From Sphingomonas immobilis (lineage in GTDB: Bacteria; Pseudomonadota; Alphaproteobacteria; Sphingomonadales; Sphingomonadaceae): DNA of 64,000 bases. Numbering within the stretch: position 1 is the stretch's first letter; each line of letters opens with the position of its first letter. Shown here piece by piece: positions 17,487-24,584 of the stretch. The notes beneath the pieces are model-generated. The model saw only the letters and a program-made list of their open reading frames with translations, ran no database searches and was not told the origin of the DNA. The stretch covers positions 152,567 through 216,566 of the forward strand of contig NZ_JAUQSZ010000008.1 of assembly GCF_030580995.1 (NCBI RefSeq), written 5' to 3'. The position numbers were made by a program, and so were the translations under genes.

Positions 17487-17511
17487 GGAACGCCTTGCTT
17501 CGTATCGGGTT
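17487..17511 (+). promoter_or_regulatory. EcfG-like promoter of the DUF2945 gene
   Basis: GGAAC, 16 bases, then GGTT: one base off the EcfG consensus. The predicted transcription start lies about 20 bases before the ATG at 17539. Confidence 0.5.
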
Positions 17512-17538
17512 GAATCCGCGACAAAACAGGAGGCGAGG

Positions 17539-17745
17539 ATGACGAAATCGCTCAAGAAGGGCGACGCGGTGAGCTGGAAGAGCCACGGCGGCGAGGCGCA
17601 CGGCAAGGTCGTGAAAAAGGTGACCAGCCCGATGACGATCAAGGGCCACAAGGTCGCCGCGTCGAAGGACAACCCAGAATATCTGGTCGAAACCGAAGAG
17701 GGCAAGCGCGCGGCGCACAAGCCCGGAGCGCTGAGCCGGGACTGA
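17539..17745 (+). CDS. DUF2945 / HVA1-type small TUDOR-like protein
   Basis: 68 residues, ATG preceded by AGGAGGCGAGG. The sequence starts with a basic KKGDAVSWKSHGGEAHGKV segment and contains SPMTIKGHKVAASKDNPEYLV, typical of the DUF2945 (hypervirulence-associated TUDOR domain) family of small SH3-like proteins. Exact function is unknown; related genes are often stress-induced. It has an EcfG-like promoter and sits between stress genes. Confidence 0.88.
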   Translation: MTKSLKKGDAVSWKSHGGEAHGKVVKKVTSPMTIKGHKVAASKDNPEYLVETEEGKRAAHKPGALSRD

Positions 17746-17795
17746 ACCGCTGCGGTGAGGCTGAACCAGATCGATCCGGGAGCGTTTCGTTCTGC

Positions 17796-18527
17796 ATGAT
17801 TTTTGACGATTTCCTGCGCGGCCGCCGCCGCGATCGCCTATCCTCCGCCGATCTCGAGATACTGGAAGCGGCAGCGAGCGACCTGCGCACGTTGCCTGCG
17901 CGACGGACGATCATCACGCGCGGACAAGCGGTACGGCACAGCACCTATCTGATCGATGGGTTTATGTGCCGGTACATGGACGACCGCGAGGGCGAGCGGC
18001 AGTTGGTGGCGGTGCATGTGCCCGGCGATTTCGTCGACCTCCACGCCTATCCGCTGGAGACGCTCGACCATGATGTTGCGACGCTGACCGAGTGCCGCGT
18101 GGCGCTCGTCCCGCATGACAAGCTCGACGCGATCCTGGCCACGCAGGCCAATCTCGCCAAACTGCTGTGGTTCAGCACGTTGCTCGACGCGGCCATCCAC
18201 CGCGAGTGGATCTTCCGGCTCGGGCGGCTGAGCGCGGCGGCGCGGGTCGCGCATTTCTTCTGCGAGATGGAGGCGAAGCTCCGGGTGATCGGGCGCAGCG
18301 ACGGCAAGGCGTTCGACCTGCCGCTCACCCAGGCCGATCTCGGCGAGATCTGCGGCATCACCGCGGTCCATCTCAACCGCATGTTGCGCGACCTGAAGGA
18401 GCGCGGGCTGATGGCGTTCCGGGGTGGTCGCGTGACGATCCAGGATCTGCCCGGGCTGGCACGCTTCAGCGAGTTCGACCCGGGCTACCTCTTCGTCGAT
18501 CAGCCGGGCAGCGTCACCTCGCCCTGA
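17796..18527 (+). CDS. Crp/Fnr family transcriptional regulator
   Basis: 243 residues. A cyclic-nucleotide-binding-like beta-roll (with HVPGDFVDLHAYPLETLDHDV, about 70-105) precedes a dimerization helix (WIFRLGRLSAAARVAHFF) and a C-terminal winged helix with LTQADLGEICGITAVHLNRML as recognition helix. It lacks the N-terminal Cys cluster of FNR, so it is not an Fe-S oxygen sensor. The sequence is clearly paralogous to the regulator at 23274-23981. Effector and targets are unknown. It overlaps the convergent stress-protein gene by 28 bases. Confidence 0.92.
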   Translation: MIFDDFLRGRRRDRLSSADLEILEAAASDLRTLPARRTIITRGQAVRHSTYLIDGFMCRYMDDREGERQLVAVHVPGDFVDLHAYPLETLDHDVATLTECRVALVPHDKLDAILATQANLAKLLWFSTLLDAAIHREWIFRLGRLSAAARVAHFFCEMEAKLRVIGRSDGKAFDLPLTQADLGEICGITAVHLNRMLRDLKERGLMAFRGGRVTIQDLPGLARFSEFDPGYLFVDQPGSVTSP

Positions 18528-18937
18528 TCCTCGCCATCCCAATAGTGCAGCCGGTCGGCATGGACCCTGATGAGCGCGAGGCCGGGCGTGTCGATGCCCT
18601 GTTTGAACCAGCGATCGAGATCGCTGTTCCAATGCGCCTCGAACAGGCCCTTGTCGCGCAGCACCTCGGCCCGCCCTTCCGCCGCGATGAACATCGGCGG
18701 CTTGCCAAGCAGGCTGACATTGCCGTGCAGCGTGAGGCCGACATTGGGATTGCTCTCGATATCGGTGACGGTCTTGGTGTCGTCGAGCGCGAAGAACCAG
18801 CTATCGCCGTCATAATCGACGTCGCGGTTGTTGCTCATCGGCCGCGACGCGAGCCCGCCGTCGGGCGACTGCGTGGTCAGCATCGTGAAGTCGATGTCGC
18901 GCATGACTTCGGCGAGGTCGCTCAATTTCTTGGTCAT
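18500..18937 (-). CDS. Pyridoxamine 5'-phosphate oxidase-like general stress protein
   Basis: 145 residues. The ATG before TKKLSDLAEVMRDIDFTML has a GGGAGAGA Shine-Dalgarno. The fold pattern is that of split-barrel flavin-binding general stress protein 26: DIDFTMLTTQSPDGGLASRPMS, WFFALDDTKTVTDIESNPNVGL and YVSI-type later strands, ending with DRLHYWDG. It probably binds FMN or FAD; no substrate can be named. A candidate EcfG-like site lies 26-50 bases upstream. Neighbouring genes are also stress-type. Confidence 0.88.
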   Translation of the reverse strand: MTKKLSDLAEVMRDIDFTMLTTQSPDGGLASRPMSNNRDVDYDGDSWFFALDDTKTVTDIESNPNVGLTLHGNVSLLGKPPMFIAAEGRAEVLRDKGLFEAHWNSDLDRWFKQGIDTPGLALIRVHADRLHYWDGEDQGEVTLPG

Positions 18938-18962
18938 TTCTCTCTCCCGGTCGATGCCTATC

Positions 18963-18987
18963 AAAGCACCGGGAGCGGGTTCGTTCC
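18963..18987 (-). promoter_or_regulatory. Weak EcfG-like promoter candidate
   Basis: On the minus strand GGAAC, 16 bases, then CTTT: one mismatch to CGTT, at a sensible distance from the ATG at 18937. Weak on its own; supported by the gene being a general stress protein. Confidence 0.35.
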
Positions 18988-19144
18988 GCGTTCGAAGGTA
19001 ACGAAGTTCCCGCATCTCGGGGGCGAAAATGCGACGAACCGAGTGGCCGTTCGGCGCTTGCGAGGCGGCGAGATCATGCGGGCGCAGGCACGGCATGCAC
19101 GAGAAATACCAAAACGGCAGCCTGTAGGACAGACCCCTTTCGGA
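18988..19144. other. Non-coding gap with a short repeat remnant
   Basis: No gene is seen. Around 19123-19137 the 15 bases CAGCCTGTAGGACAG match 14 of 15 bases at the end of the dispersed repeat found at 47523-47709, which suggests a decayed remnant. Confidence 0.4.
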
Positions 19145-19954
19145 TCAGCGCGCGGCGGCGGCCATTTCGGCGTTACGCCGTGCGGACGCCGCGAGCGTTT
19201 CGCGGAGCAGCACCTTCAGCGCGTCGCCTTCGTCGAGCACGTTAAGCCCCTCGCGCGTCGAGCCGCCGGGGCTGGCAACGCGGTCCGCCAGCGTGGCGGG
19301 GCTCTCCGGCGAGGCGGCGGCCATGATGCCCGACCCCTCGACAGTCGCGCGCGCCAGGCGCACGGCTTGATCGGCGGGCAGGCCGAGCGCCGTGCCCGCC
19401 TCTGCCAGCGCCTCGACGAAACGGAAGACGAAGCCGGGGCCACAGCCCGACAGCGCGGTGACGGCATCGAACAGCGCCTCGTCGCCGATCCATTCGACCA
19501 GCCCGAGCGGCCGCATCAGCCCCTCGGCGGCGGCGCGCGCCTCCGCATCGTCAGTAGCGGCATGAAGCGCGACGACGCCCTTGCCGATCGCGACGGGCAG
19601 ATTGGGCATGGCGCGCACGATCGCCTGCGCGGGAAAGCGCGCGGCAAGCGACGCTTCCTCGACGCCGGCGAGGATCGACACCAGCAGGCGGGGCGCGAGG
19701 CCGGGCGCGGCGGCGGCGAACGTATCGAGCGTCTGCGGCTTGATGGCGAGGACAAGCGTGTCGGGCGTTTCGCCCGCAGGCAGCGCGGCGAGGTGGCGGA
19801 CGTCCCCTGGCAGTTCGGGCGAGCCGGGATCGATGACGGTGATGCTGTCGGGTGTGATGCCACTGCCGATCCACCCGCGCAGCATCGCACCGCCCATGTT
19901 GCCGGCCCCGGCCAGCCAGATGCGGCCGGGGAGTGTGGGGGTCTCAGATGCCAT
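19145..19954 (-). CDS. proC: Pyrroline-5-carboxylate reductase
   Basis: 269 residues; the ATG before ASETPTLPGRIW gives the Rossmann motif IWLAGAGNMGGAMLRGW at the right distance. It reduces pyrroline-5-carboxylate to proline with NAD(P)H. Other family marks are VLAIKPQ, VSILAGV, VRAMPNLPV, ALSGCGPGF and the C-terminal substrate motif VASPGGSTREGLNVL. An upstream extension would run into a paired inverted repeat and is rejected. Codon use and length fit a normal housekeeping gene. It probably follows the YbjN gene in the same direction, with the repeat between them. Confidence 0.95.
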   Translation of the reverse strand: MASETPTLPGRIWLAGAGNMGGAMLRGWIGSGITPDSITVIDPGSPELPGDVRHLAALPAGETPDTLVLAIKPQTLDTFAAAAPGLAPRLLVSILAGVEEASLAARFPAQAIVRAMPNLPVAIGKGVVALHAATDDAEARAAAEGLMRPLGLVEWIGDEALFDAVTALSGCGPGFVFRFVEALAEAGTALGLPADQAVRLARATVEGSGIMAAASPESPATLADRVASPGGSTREGLNVLDEGDALKVLLRETLAASARRNAEMAAAAR

Positions 19955-19970
19955 CGGGGCCTCGCGCTGA

Positions 19971-20076
19971 TCTCCCCTCCCTGGAAGGGAGGGTCGGGGT
20001 GGGTTGGTGTGGGGCCAGGCGTCCCATTCCCTCGCGGGCCGACCCACCCCGGCCCCTCCCTTTCAGGGAGAGGGGA
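19971..20076. repeat. REPIN-like paired inverted repeat, family 1 (copy 1)
   Basis: Two arms face each other: CTCCCCTCCCTGGAAGGGAG... on the left and ...CTCCCTTTCAGGGAGAGGGG on the right, each itself a hairpin followed by a GGGGTGGG tract, with about 35 unrelated bases between. Copies of the same design lie at 50465-50569 and 58679-58778. Confidence 0.8.
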
Positions 20077-20094
20077 AGCAGGTATCGACCGAGC

Positions 20095-20595
20095 CTACGC
20101 TTCGCCCTGCGTTTCGGTCATGGCGGCGGCGAGGGCTTCCTTGGGGGTCTTGCCGCCCCACAGGACGAACTGGAACACCGGGTAGAAGCGCTCGCACTCG
20201 TCGATCGCCGATTCCACCAGCAGCTCGGCGGCGGACAGCGAGAGCGTGCCGCCCTCCCCGTCGATCATCGCGGCGTGGCGGTACAGCAGGATCGAGGAGG
20301 ACGACCAGATCTCGAAATGTCCGACCCAGAGCTGTTCATTGATCAGCCCGATCGTTTCGTAGATCGCCTGTTTGCGATCGTCGGTTACGCGGATGTCCGG
20401 GAAGGCGAGGAACTGGATGACGCTGTCCTCGTCACGCCACAGCGCGCGCAGCTCGTACTGCGTCCAGCTGCCCTTGACCTTGGCGATGACCTCGTCGTCC
20501 TGACGCTCGTAATCCCAGCCATGCGCCGAGAAATAGCTCTCGAGCATGTCGATCGGCGCCGCGTCGTCACGTTCATAATCGGCTTCGTCGAGCAT
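20095..20595 (-). CDS. YbjN domain-containing protein
   Basis: 166 residues from an ATG; a GTG one codon earlier is possible. It contains the YbjN pattern: MLESYFSAHGWDYERQDDEVIA, ALWRDEDSVIQFLAFP, INEQLWVGHFEIW and a C-terminal VVQF-like FYPVFQFVLWGGKTPKEAL segment. This is the alphaproteobacterial form (YbjN/CesT-like fold) usually found beside proC and ubiK, as here. It is cytosolic; the function is unclear, with chaperone-like or regulatory roles proposed for the fold. Confidence 0.9.
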   Translation of the reverse strand: MLDEADYERDDAAPIDMLESYFSAHGWDYERQDDEVIAKVKGSWTQYELRALWRDEDSVIQFLAFPDIRVTDDRKQAIYETIGLINEQLWVGHFEIWSSSSILLYRHAAMIDGEGGTLSLSAAELLVESAIDECERFYPVFQFVLWGGKTPKEALAAAMTETQGEA

Positions 20596-20668
20596 CACGC
20601 GCCTTTACCCCTTGCCGCGCCTGTTCTCAAGCAGGGGGCCGCGACGGCGCTGTGGATAAGCGCCCGGT

Positions 20669-20923
20669 TCAGGATTGCGACCCCAGCCTGGATTCGAGCA
20701 TGTCGAGGCGGGCACGCAGCGTCTCGTTCTCGTCGCGCGCGGCCGCGGCCATCGCCTTGACCGCGTCGAATTCCTCGCGGCTGACGAAATCGAGCCCGCC
20801 GATCCATTCCTTAGCCTTGGCGCGTGCGCCCGCTTCCGCCTCGCGGCCGACGCCGGCGAGCGTGCCCGCGGCACTGTTCATGAATTTGGCGAAATCGTCG
20901 AAGATCTTGTTTTCGGCCTGCAT
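20669..20923 (-). CDS. ubiK: UbiK-type accessory factor (BMFP domain)
   Basis: 84 residues starting MQAENKIFDDFAKFMNSA. An N-terminal amphipathic helix is followed by a coiled coil (EEFDAVKAMAAAARDENETLRARLDMLESRL), the pattern of the BMFP/DUF526 family that includes UbiK, a trimeric membrane-fusogenic accessory factor for ubiquinone synthesis. Longer in-frame readings upstream run against the TspO gene and are not used. Gene symbol is by family analogy. Confidence 0.85.
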   Translation of the reverse strand: MQAENKIFDDFAKFMNSAAGTLAGVGREAEAGARAKAKEWIGGLDFVSREEFDAVKAMAAAARDENETLRARLDMLESRLGSQS

Positions 20924-20949
20924 GGCGGCGTCCGTCCTGAAAAGAGGTG

Positions 20950-21549
20950 TTATAGTTCGATAACTTGGGTGCTGCCGGACGACGGCGCAAGAGTTTCGGC
21001 GTTCGGGTTCAGCGCGAGGATCTGGTACGTCAGGATGCCGGCGAACACGACCCAGGCGAGATAGGGCACCATCAGCCAGGCGGCCTGGCTGCGGATGCGC
21101 CCGAACAGGATGGTCGTCGCGAGCGCCGCCACGAACATCGCCACCAGCACGATCAGTGCCGCGCCGACCTGATGCATGCCGAAGAACAACGGCGACCAGA
21201 CGAGATTGACGACGAGCTGCACCACGAACAGCCCGATCGCGAGACCGCGCAGCCGCGATCCGCGCGCGTGGATGATCATCGCCAGCGCGAGGCCCATGAG
21301 GATGTAGAGGATCGTCCAGGCGACCGGGAACACCCAGTCGGGCGGGGTCGCGGCGGGCTTTGCCAGCATCATGTACCAGCGGTTCTGGCTGCCTGCGGGC
21401 GCGATCTTCGCCGAAAGGAAACCGAGCAGCAGGATGAACGGCACGGTGACGACCGCCCATCGCAGGAACGCCAGCCTCAACTGCCCCTTCGACGCGATCT
21501 CGCTCAACGGTTTTCGTCCTTCTTGCGTGCCCGGCGTTTCAATAGCCAA
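20950..21549 (-). CDS. TspO/MBR family membrane protein
   Basis: Up to 199 residues, five TM helices, with TspO signatures: NRWYMMLAKPAATPPDWVFPVAWTILY (the PxWxFxxxW-type motif) and NLVWSPLFFGMHQ, then PYLAWVVFAGILTYQ. The family binds tetrapyrroles and affects porphyrin and stress responses. The reading frame has no ATG: the longest start is TTG at 21549, but a TTG at 21507 has a better Shine-Dalgarno (GAAGGA) and may be the true start (185 residues). It is monocistronic or loosely linked to ubiK. Confidence 0.88.
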   Translation of the reverse strand: MAIETPGTQEGRKPLSEIASKGQLRLAFLRWAVVTVPFILLLGFLSAKIAPAGSQNRWYMMLAKPAATPPDWVFPVAWTILYILMGLALAMIIHARGSRLRGLAIGLFVVQLVVNLVWSPLFFGMHQVGAALIVLVAMFVAALATTILFGRIRSQAAWLMVPYLAWVVFAGILTYQILALNPNAETLAPSSGSTQVIEL

Positions 21550-21600
21550 GCGCCAGCGAAAACTCGAACGAATTTGTTGCGCCGCAGAAAGGAAACCGTC

Positions 21601-22338
21601 TCAATCCGGGTAAGTCGCGGCGATAAGGAATTCGACGTTACCCTCCGGCCCGGTGATCGGGCTTTCGACGACGCCTGCGACGCGCCAGCCCTTGCCGGTC
21701 AACCACTCGGCGACCTCGGCGCAGACGCGCGCGTGGACGGCCCCGTCGCGCACTACTCCGCCCTTGCCGACCTCGCCGCGACCCGCCTCGAACTGCGGCT
21801 TGATGAGTGCGAGCAGGCGCGCGCCGGGCCGCGCGAAACCGAGCGGCACGTCGAGCACCTTGGCGAGGCCGATGAAGCTCGCGTCGCAGACGATCAGGTC
21901 GATGGGCTCCGGGATGTGCGCGGGCGTGAGGATCCGCGCGCTGGTCTTTTCGTGGACGATGACGCGCGGATCCTCGCGCAGTTTCCACGCGAGCTGGTTG
22001 GTGCCGCTGTCGACCGCGTAGACGCGGGCGGCACCGTTTTGCAGCAGCACGTCGGTGAAGCCGCCGGTCGAGGAGCCGACGTCGATCGCCACCGCGCCGG
22101 TGACGTCCCAACCGAAATGCTCGAGCGCATGGGCGAGTTTGATGCCGCCGCGCGAGACCCAGGGATGATCGCGCCCGCGCACGTCGAGCAGCACGTCGTC
22201 GGCCACTGCCTGCCCCGGCTTGTCGATCTTCTTCGTGCCGGCGAACACGAGCCCCGCCATGATCAGCGCCTGCGCGCGGCTGCGGCTTTCGACGAGGCCG
22301 CGATCCACCAGCAACTGATCGGCTCTAAGCTTCGGCAT
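21601..22338 (-). CDS. tlyA: TlyA family RNA methyltransferase (hemolysin A type)
   Basis: 245 residues: an N-terminal S4 RNA-binding domain (RADQLLVDRGLVESRSRAQA, about 4-60) followed by an FtsJ-like SAM methyltransferase (AIDVGSSTGGFTDVLLQNG; CDASFIGL; LIKPQFE). TlyA proteins 2'-O-methylate 16S/23S rRNA; the hemolysin name is historical. In alphaproteobacteria the gene often lies near dxs, which here is about 25 kb away. Confidence 0.92.
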   Translation of the reverse strand: MPKLRADQLLVDRGLVESRSRAQALIMAGLVFAGTKKIDKPGQAVADDVLLDVRGRDHPWVSRGGIKLAHALEHFGWDVTGAVAIDVGSSTGGFTDVLLQNGAARVYAVDSGTNQLAWKLREDPRVIVHEKTSARILTPAHIPEPIDLIVCDASFIGLAKVLDVPLGFARPGARLLALIKPQFEAGRGEVGKGGVVRDGAVHARVCAEVAEWLTGKGWRVAGVVESPITGPEGNVEFLIAATYPD

Positions 22339-22514
22339 GGCGCTTCCTACACGCCCGAGTCGGGATCGAAAAGCGCGCAGGCGGCGTTCATCTGGCAGTC
22401 AGGAAGCGTGTTTTCGCCGGTGAAGCGAGGCGCGTTTTCAGGCTGGCGCAGCGGGCCTTCATTCTGGCGCAGACGCTATTGCCGAGTAGATTGGTAGGAA
22501 TATCTTGCAGGCAG

Positions 22515-22565
22515 GGAAACGTGGTCGATCGGCGCCCCCTAGATCGCTCGGGCGGCCACGTTTCC
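22515..22565 (+). promoter_or_regulatory. Strong nested hairpin in the leader of the hydrolase gene
   Basis: Ten-base arms GGAAACGTGG and CCACGTTTCC enclose a second stem CGATC/GATCG. The structure ends 21 bases before the ATG of the hydrolase. There is no T-tract, so an RNA leader element or binding site is more likely than a terminator. Confidence 0.5.
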
Positions 22566-22586
22566 TTGACCCTGAGGAGAGACACG

Positions 22587-23270
22587 ATGGGTAGCAGCTT
22601 TTCGCATTTCGATCCGGTTCAGCCGACGATCCTGACCGTGCCCGGCCTCGGCGGTTCGGGCCCGACGCACTGGCAGAGCCTGTGGGAAAGCTCTCGCCCC
22701 GATACGGTGCGCGTCGAGCTCGGCATGTGGAACACGCCGCACCGCAACGCCTGGGTGACGAAGCTGGACCAGGCGATCCGCAGCGCTCAGGCACCGGTGA
22801 TCCTTGCCGCGCACAGCCTCGGCTGTCTCGCGGTGGCATGGTGGGCGGAGCTGACGCGCCAGCCCTACGGCTGGCCAGTCGCAGGCGCGCTGCTGGTGGC
22901 ACCGGCCGACGTCGACCGTCACGGCGCGCAGGATACGATCAAGGCGCTGGCACCTGCGCCCAAGACGCCGCTGCCCTTCCCCTCGATCGTGGTGGCGAGC
23001 AGCGACGATCCGTGGATCGACATCGAGCGCGCGCACAGTCTCGCCGTGTCGTGGGGCAGCCATTTCGTCGATGCAGGGCCGCAGGGGCACCTCAACGCGG
23101 CGAGCGGCATCGGCTGGTGGAGCGAGGGGCAGGAATTGCTCGACCGCGTCGTCCACGCCGCCGCCGACCGCAGCGGGAAGCCGCGCGCGGCGAGCGAGGC
23201 GCGATCGATCCTGGCGGTGAACGCGACCGACGCGGCGCAGAGCCACTATCTCGGCGAACGGGCGCTCTAG
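22587..23270 (+). CDS. RBBP9/YdeN-type alpha/beta hydrolase
   Basis: 227 residues from an ATG with TGAGGAGAG upstream. It shows the RBBP9/YdeN pattern: TILTVPGLGGSGPTHWQSLW at the N-terminus, nucleophile elbow AHSLGC (Ser about 75), GALLVAPADVD, acidic residue in ASSDDPWI and the catalytic His in GPQGHLNAASGIGWW. It is a cytosolic serine hydrolase with unknown substrate. The C-terminal about 40 residues are longer than usual and low in structure. Confidence 0.9.
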   Translation: MGSSFSHFDPVQPTILTVPGLGGSGPTHWQSLWESSRPDTVRVELGMWNTPHRNAWVTKLDQAIRSAQAPVILAAHSLGCLAVAWWAELTRQPYGWPVAGALLVAPADVDRHGAQDTIKALAPAPKTPLPFPSIVVASSDDPWIDIERAHSLAVSWGSHFVDAGPQGHLNAASGIGWWSEGQELLDRVVHAAADRSGKPRAASEARSILAVNATDAAQSHYLGERAL

Positions 23271-23273
23271 GCC

Positions 23274-23981
23274 TCAGTCCAGGTAGAGATAGCCCGCGTC
23301 GAATTCGGCGAAACGCTTCAGCGCGGTCCAGTCGAGTATCTCGGCGATGCCCGCGCGAAACTCGACGAGCCCCTGTTCGCGCAACTGACGCAGCATGCGG
23401 TTGCAATGCACCGCCGTCAGCCCGGTCGCGTCGGCGAGATCGATCTGCGTGATCGGCAGATCGAAGCGCAGTCCGTTCGCCATCCCGACCCGCTCCAGGC
23501 GCAGGTACATCTCACAGAAGAGATGCGCGAGCCGCACCGCCGCCGAACGCGCACCGACCGAGACGATCCACTCGCGGTTGATCGCCGCGTCGATCAGCGT
23601 CGATCGCCATAACAGCTCGGTCAACGTCGCCGATTCGTCGGCCAGCGCGCGGATCGCCGGATGCGGGAAAAGCGCCACCTTCACCGGCGTGATCGCGGCG
23701 ACATTGTGTTCGAGCTTCTTGAGCGGATAGCTGTGCAGGTCGATGAAATCGCCCGGAACATGCAGCGCGAGGATCTGGCGACGGCCTTCGGGCGTGTCTT
23801 TGAAGCGTTCGACGAACCCTTCGAGCAGCAAGGTACACTGCGTCAGCGGTTCCTGCTGGCGCACGATGATGCGCTTCGCGGCGAAATCGGCGGTGCGCGA
23901 CACCGCGCTTTCGAGCGCGCCGATCTGCGCGGGATTGAGGATCGGCGTGCGATGCGCCTGCAGGAAAAGCTTGGTGTACAT
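23274..23981 (-). CDS. Crp/Fnr family transcriptional regulator
   Basis: 235 residues from the ATG before YTKLFLQAHRTPILN. The beta-roll contains HVPGDFIDLHSYPLKKLEHNV, followed by a dimer helix (WIVSVGARSAAVRLAHLF) and a winged helix with ITQIDLADATGLTAVHCNRML. It is a paralogue of the regulator at 17796 and also lacks FNR-type cysteines. It is divergent from the small stress gene at 24050, whose EcfG promoter lies between the two. Effector unknown. Confidence 0.92.
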   Translation of the reverse strand: MYTKLFLQAHRTPILNPAQIGALESAVSRTADFAAKRIIVRQQEPLTQCTLLLEGFVERFKDTPEGRRQILALHVPGDFIDLHSYPLKKLEHNVAAITPVKVALFPHPAIRALADESATLTELLWRSTLIDAAINREWIVSVGARSAAVRLAHLFCEMYLRLERVGMANGLRFDLPITQIDLADATGLTAVHCNRMLRQLREQGLVEFRAGIAEILDWTALKRFAEFDAGYLYLD

Positions 23982-24001
23982 GACAGGTGCCCCCCAGCAC
24001 C

Positions 24002-24026
24002 GGAACGCGCGACTACTCCGCACGTT
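24002..24026 (+). promoter_or_regulatory. EcfG-type general stress promoter
   Basis: GGAAC, 16 bases, then CGTT: an exact consensus match. Transcription would start about 17 bases before the ATG at 24050. Confidence 0.8.
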
Positions 24027-24049
24027 ATGCCCTACTAGAGGTGCAGTCC

Positions 24050-24268
24050 ATGCCGAACAAACCCTATGACGAAGCGACCAAGGCGACCGCAGAGCAAGGG
24101 GAAGTCATGCTCGACGGACCCGATGGTCTCGCCGTGTCGCTGACACCCGAAGCGGCGAGCCGCTCCGCGCACGCGATCCGCACCGCCGCCGACGAAGCGA
24201 CGCTTCAGCGTGAAGCCCGGACAAAGGCGCTAGCGGCCGGCGAACATGAAGGCAGCGGCACCGACTAG
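24050..24268 (+). CDS. Small hypothetical stress-regulated protein
   Basis: 72 residues starting MPNKPYDEATKATAEQGEVM, with GAGGTG before the ATG. It is hydrophilic and Ala/Glu-rich, without signal peptide, TM helix or cysteine. I recognise no domain. It includes GPDGLAVSLTPEAA, a short beta-then-helix pattern. A perfect EcfG promoter directly upstream supports it being a real gene of the general stress regulon. Its 3' end overlaps the convergent DUF486 gene by 39 bases. Confidence 0.75.
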   Translation: MPNKPYDEATKATAEQGEVMLDGPDGLAVSLTPEAASRSAHAIRTAADEATLQREARTKALAAGEHEGSGTD

Positions 24269-24565
24269 GCACAGGAACGCGCCCGCGTGCCGCCAGCCGA
24301 GCGGCTCGCCCAGCACGACGACCGCGAACACGCCGAACACCAGCAGCGTGATGACCTCCTGCGTTACCTTGAGCTGGCCACCGCTCCAGCCGCTGGCGTA
24401 GCCGATGCGATTGGCGGGCACGGCCAGGCAATATTCGAACAGGGCGATGCCCCAGCTTATCAGGATGACGAGCAGGATGGGCTTCGCCATCCCGCCCTTC
24501 AGATGCCAATACCATGCGATCGTCATGAAGACGTTCGATGCGACCAGCAGCGCGATCGTCGGCAT
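24230..24565 (-). CDS. DUF486 family small membrane protein (DMT-like)
   Basis: 111 residues with four TM helices: TIALLVASNVFMTIAWYWHL, PILLVILISWGIALFEY, VITLLVFGVFAVVVLGEPLG and GAFLCLVGAAAFMF. The pattern FMTIAWYWHLK, FEYCLAVPANRIGY and QLKVTQEVI is characteristic of the DUF486 family, which resembles half-size drug/metabolite transporters. Substrate is unknown. The ATG at 24565 is preferred over longer in-frame readings that have no hydrophobic start. Confidence 0.9.
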   Translation of the reverse strand: MPTIALLVASNVFMTIAWYWHLKGGMAKPILLVILISWGIALFEYCLAVPANRIGYASGWSGGQLKVTQEVITLLVFGVFAVVVLGEPLGWRHAGAFLCLVGAAAFMFAGR

Positions 24566-24584
24566 TCCCCTCCCCTTCGACCCC

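Noticed and set aside
19145..20047. Longer start for proC through the upstream repeat
   Set aside because: The extra N-terminal residues would be encoded by a dispersed inverted repeat and precede a normal ATG with the Rossmann motif at the expected distance.
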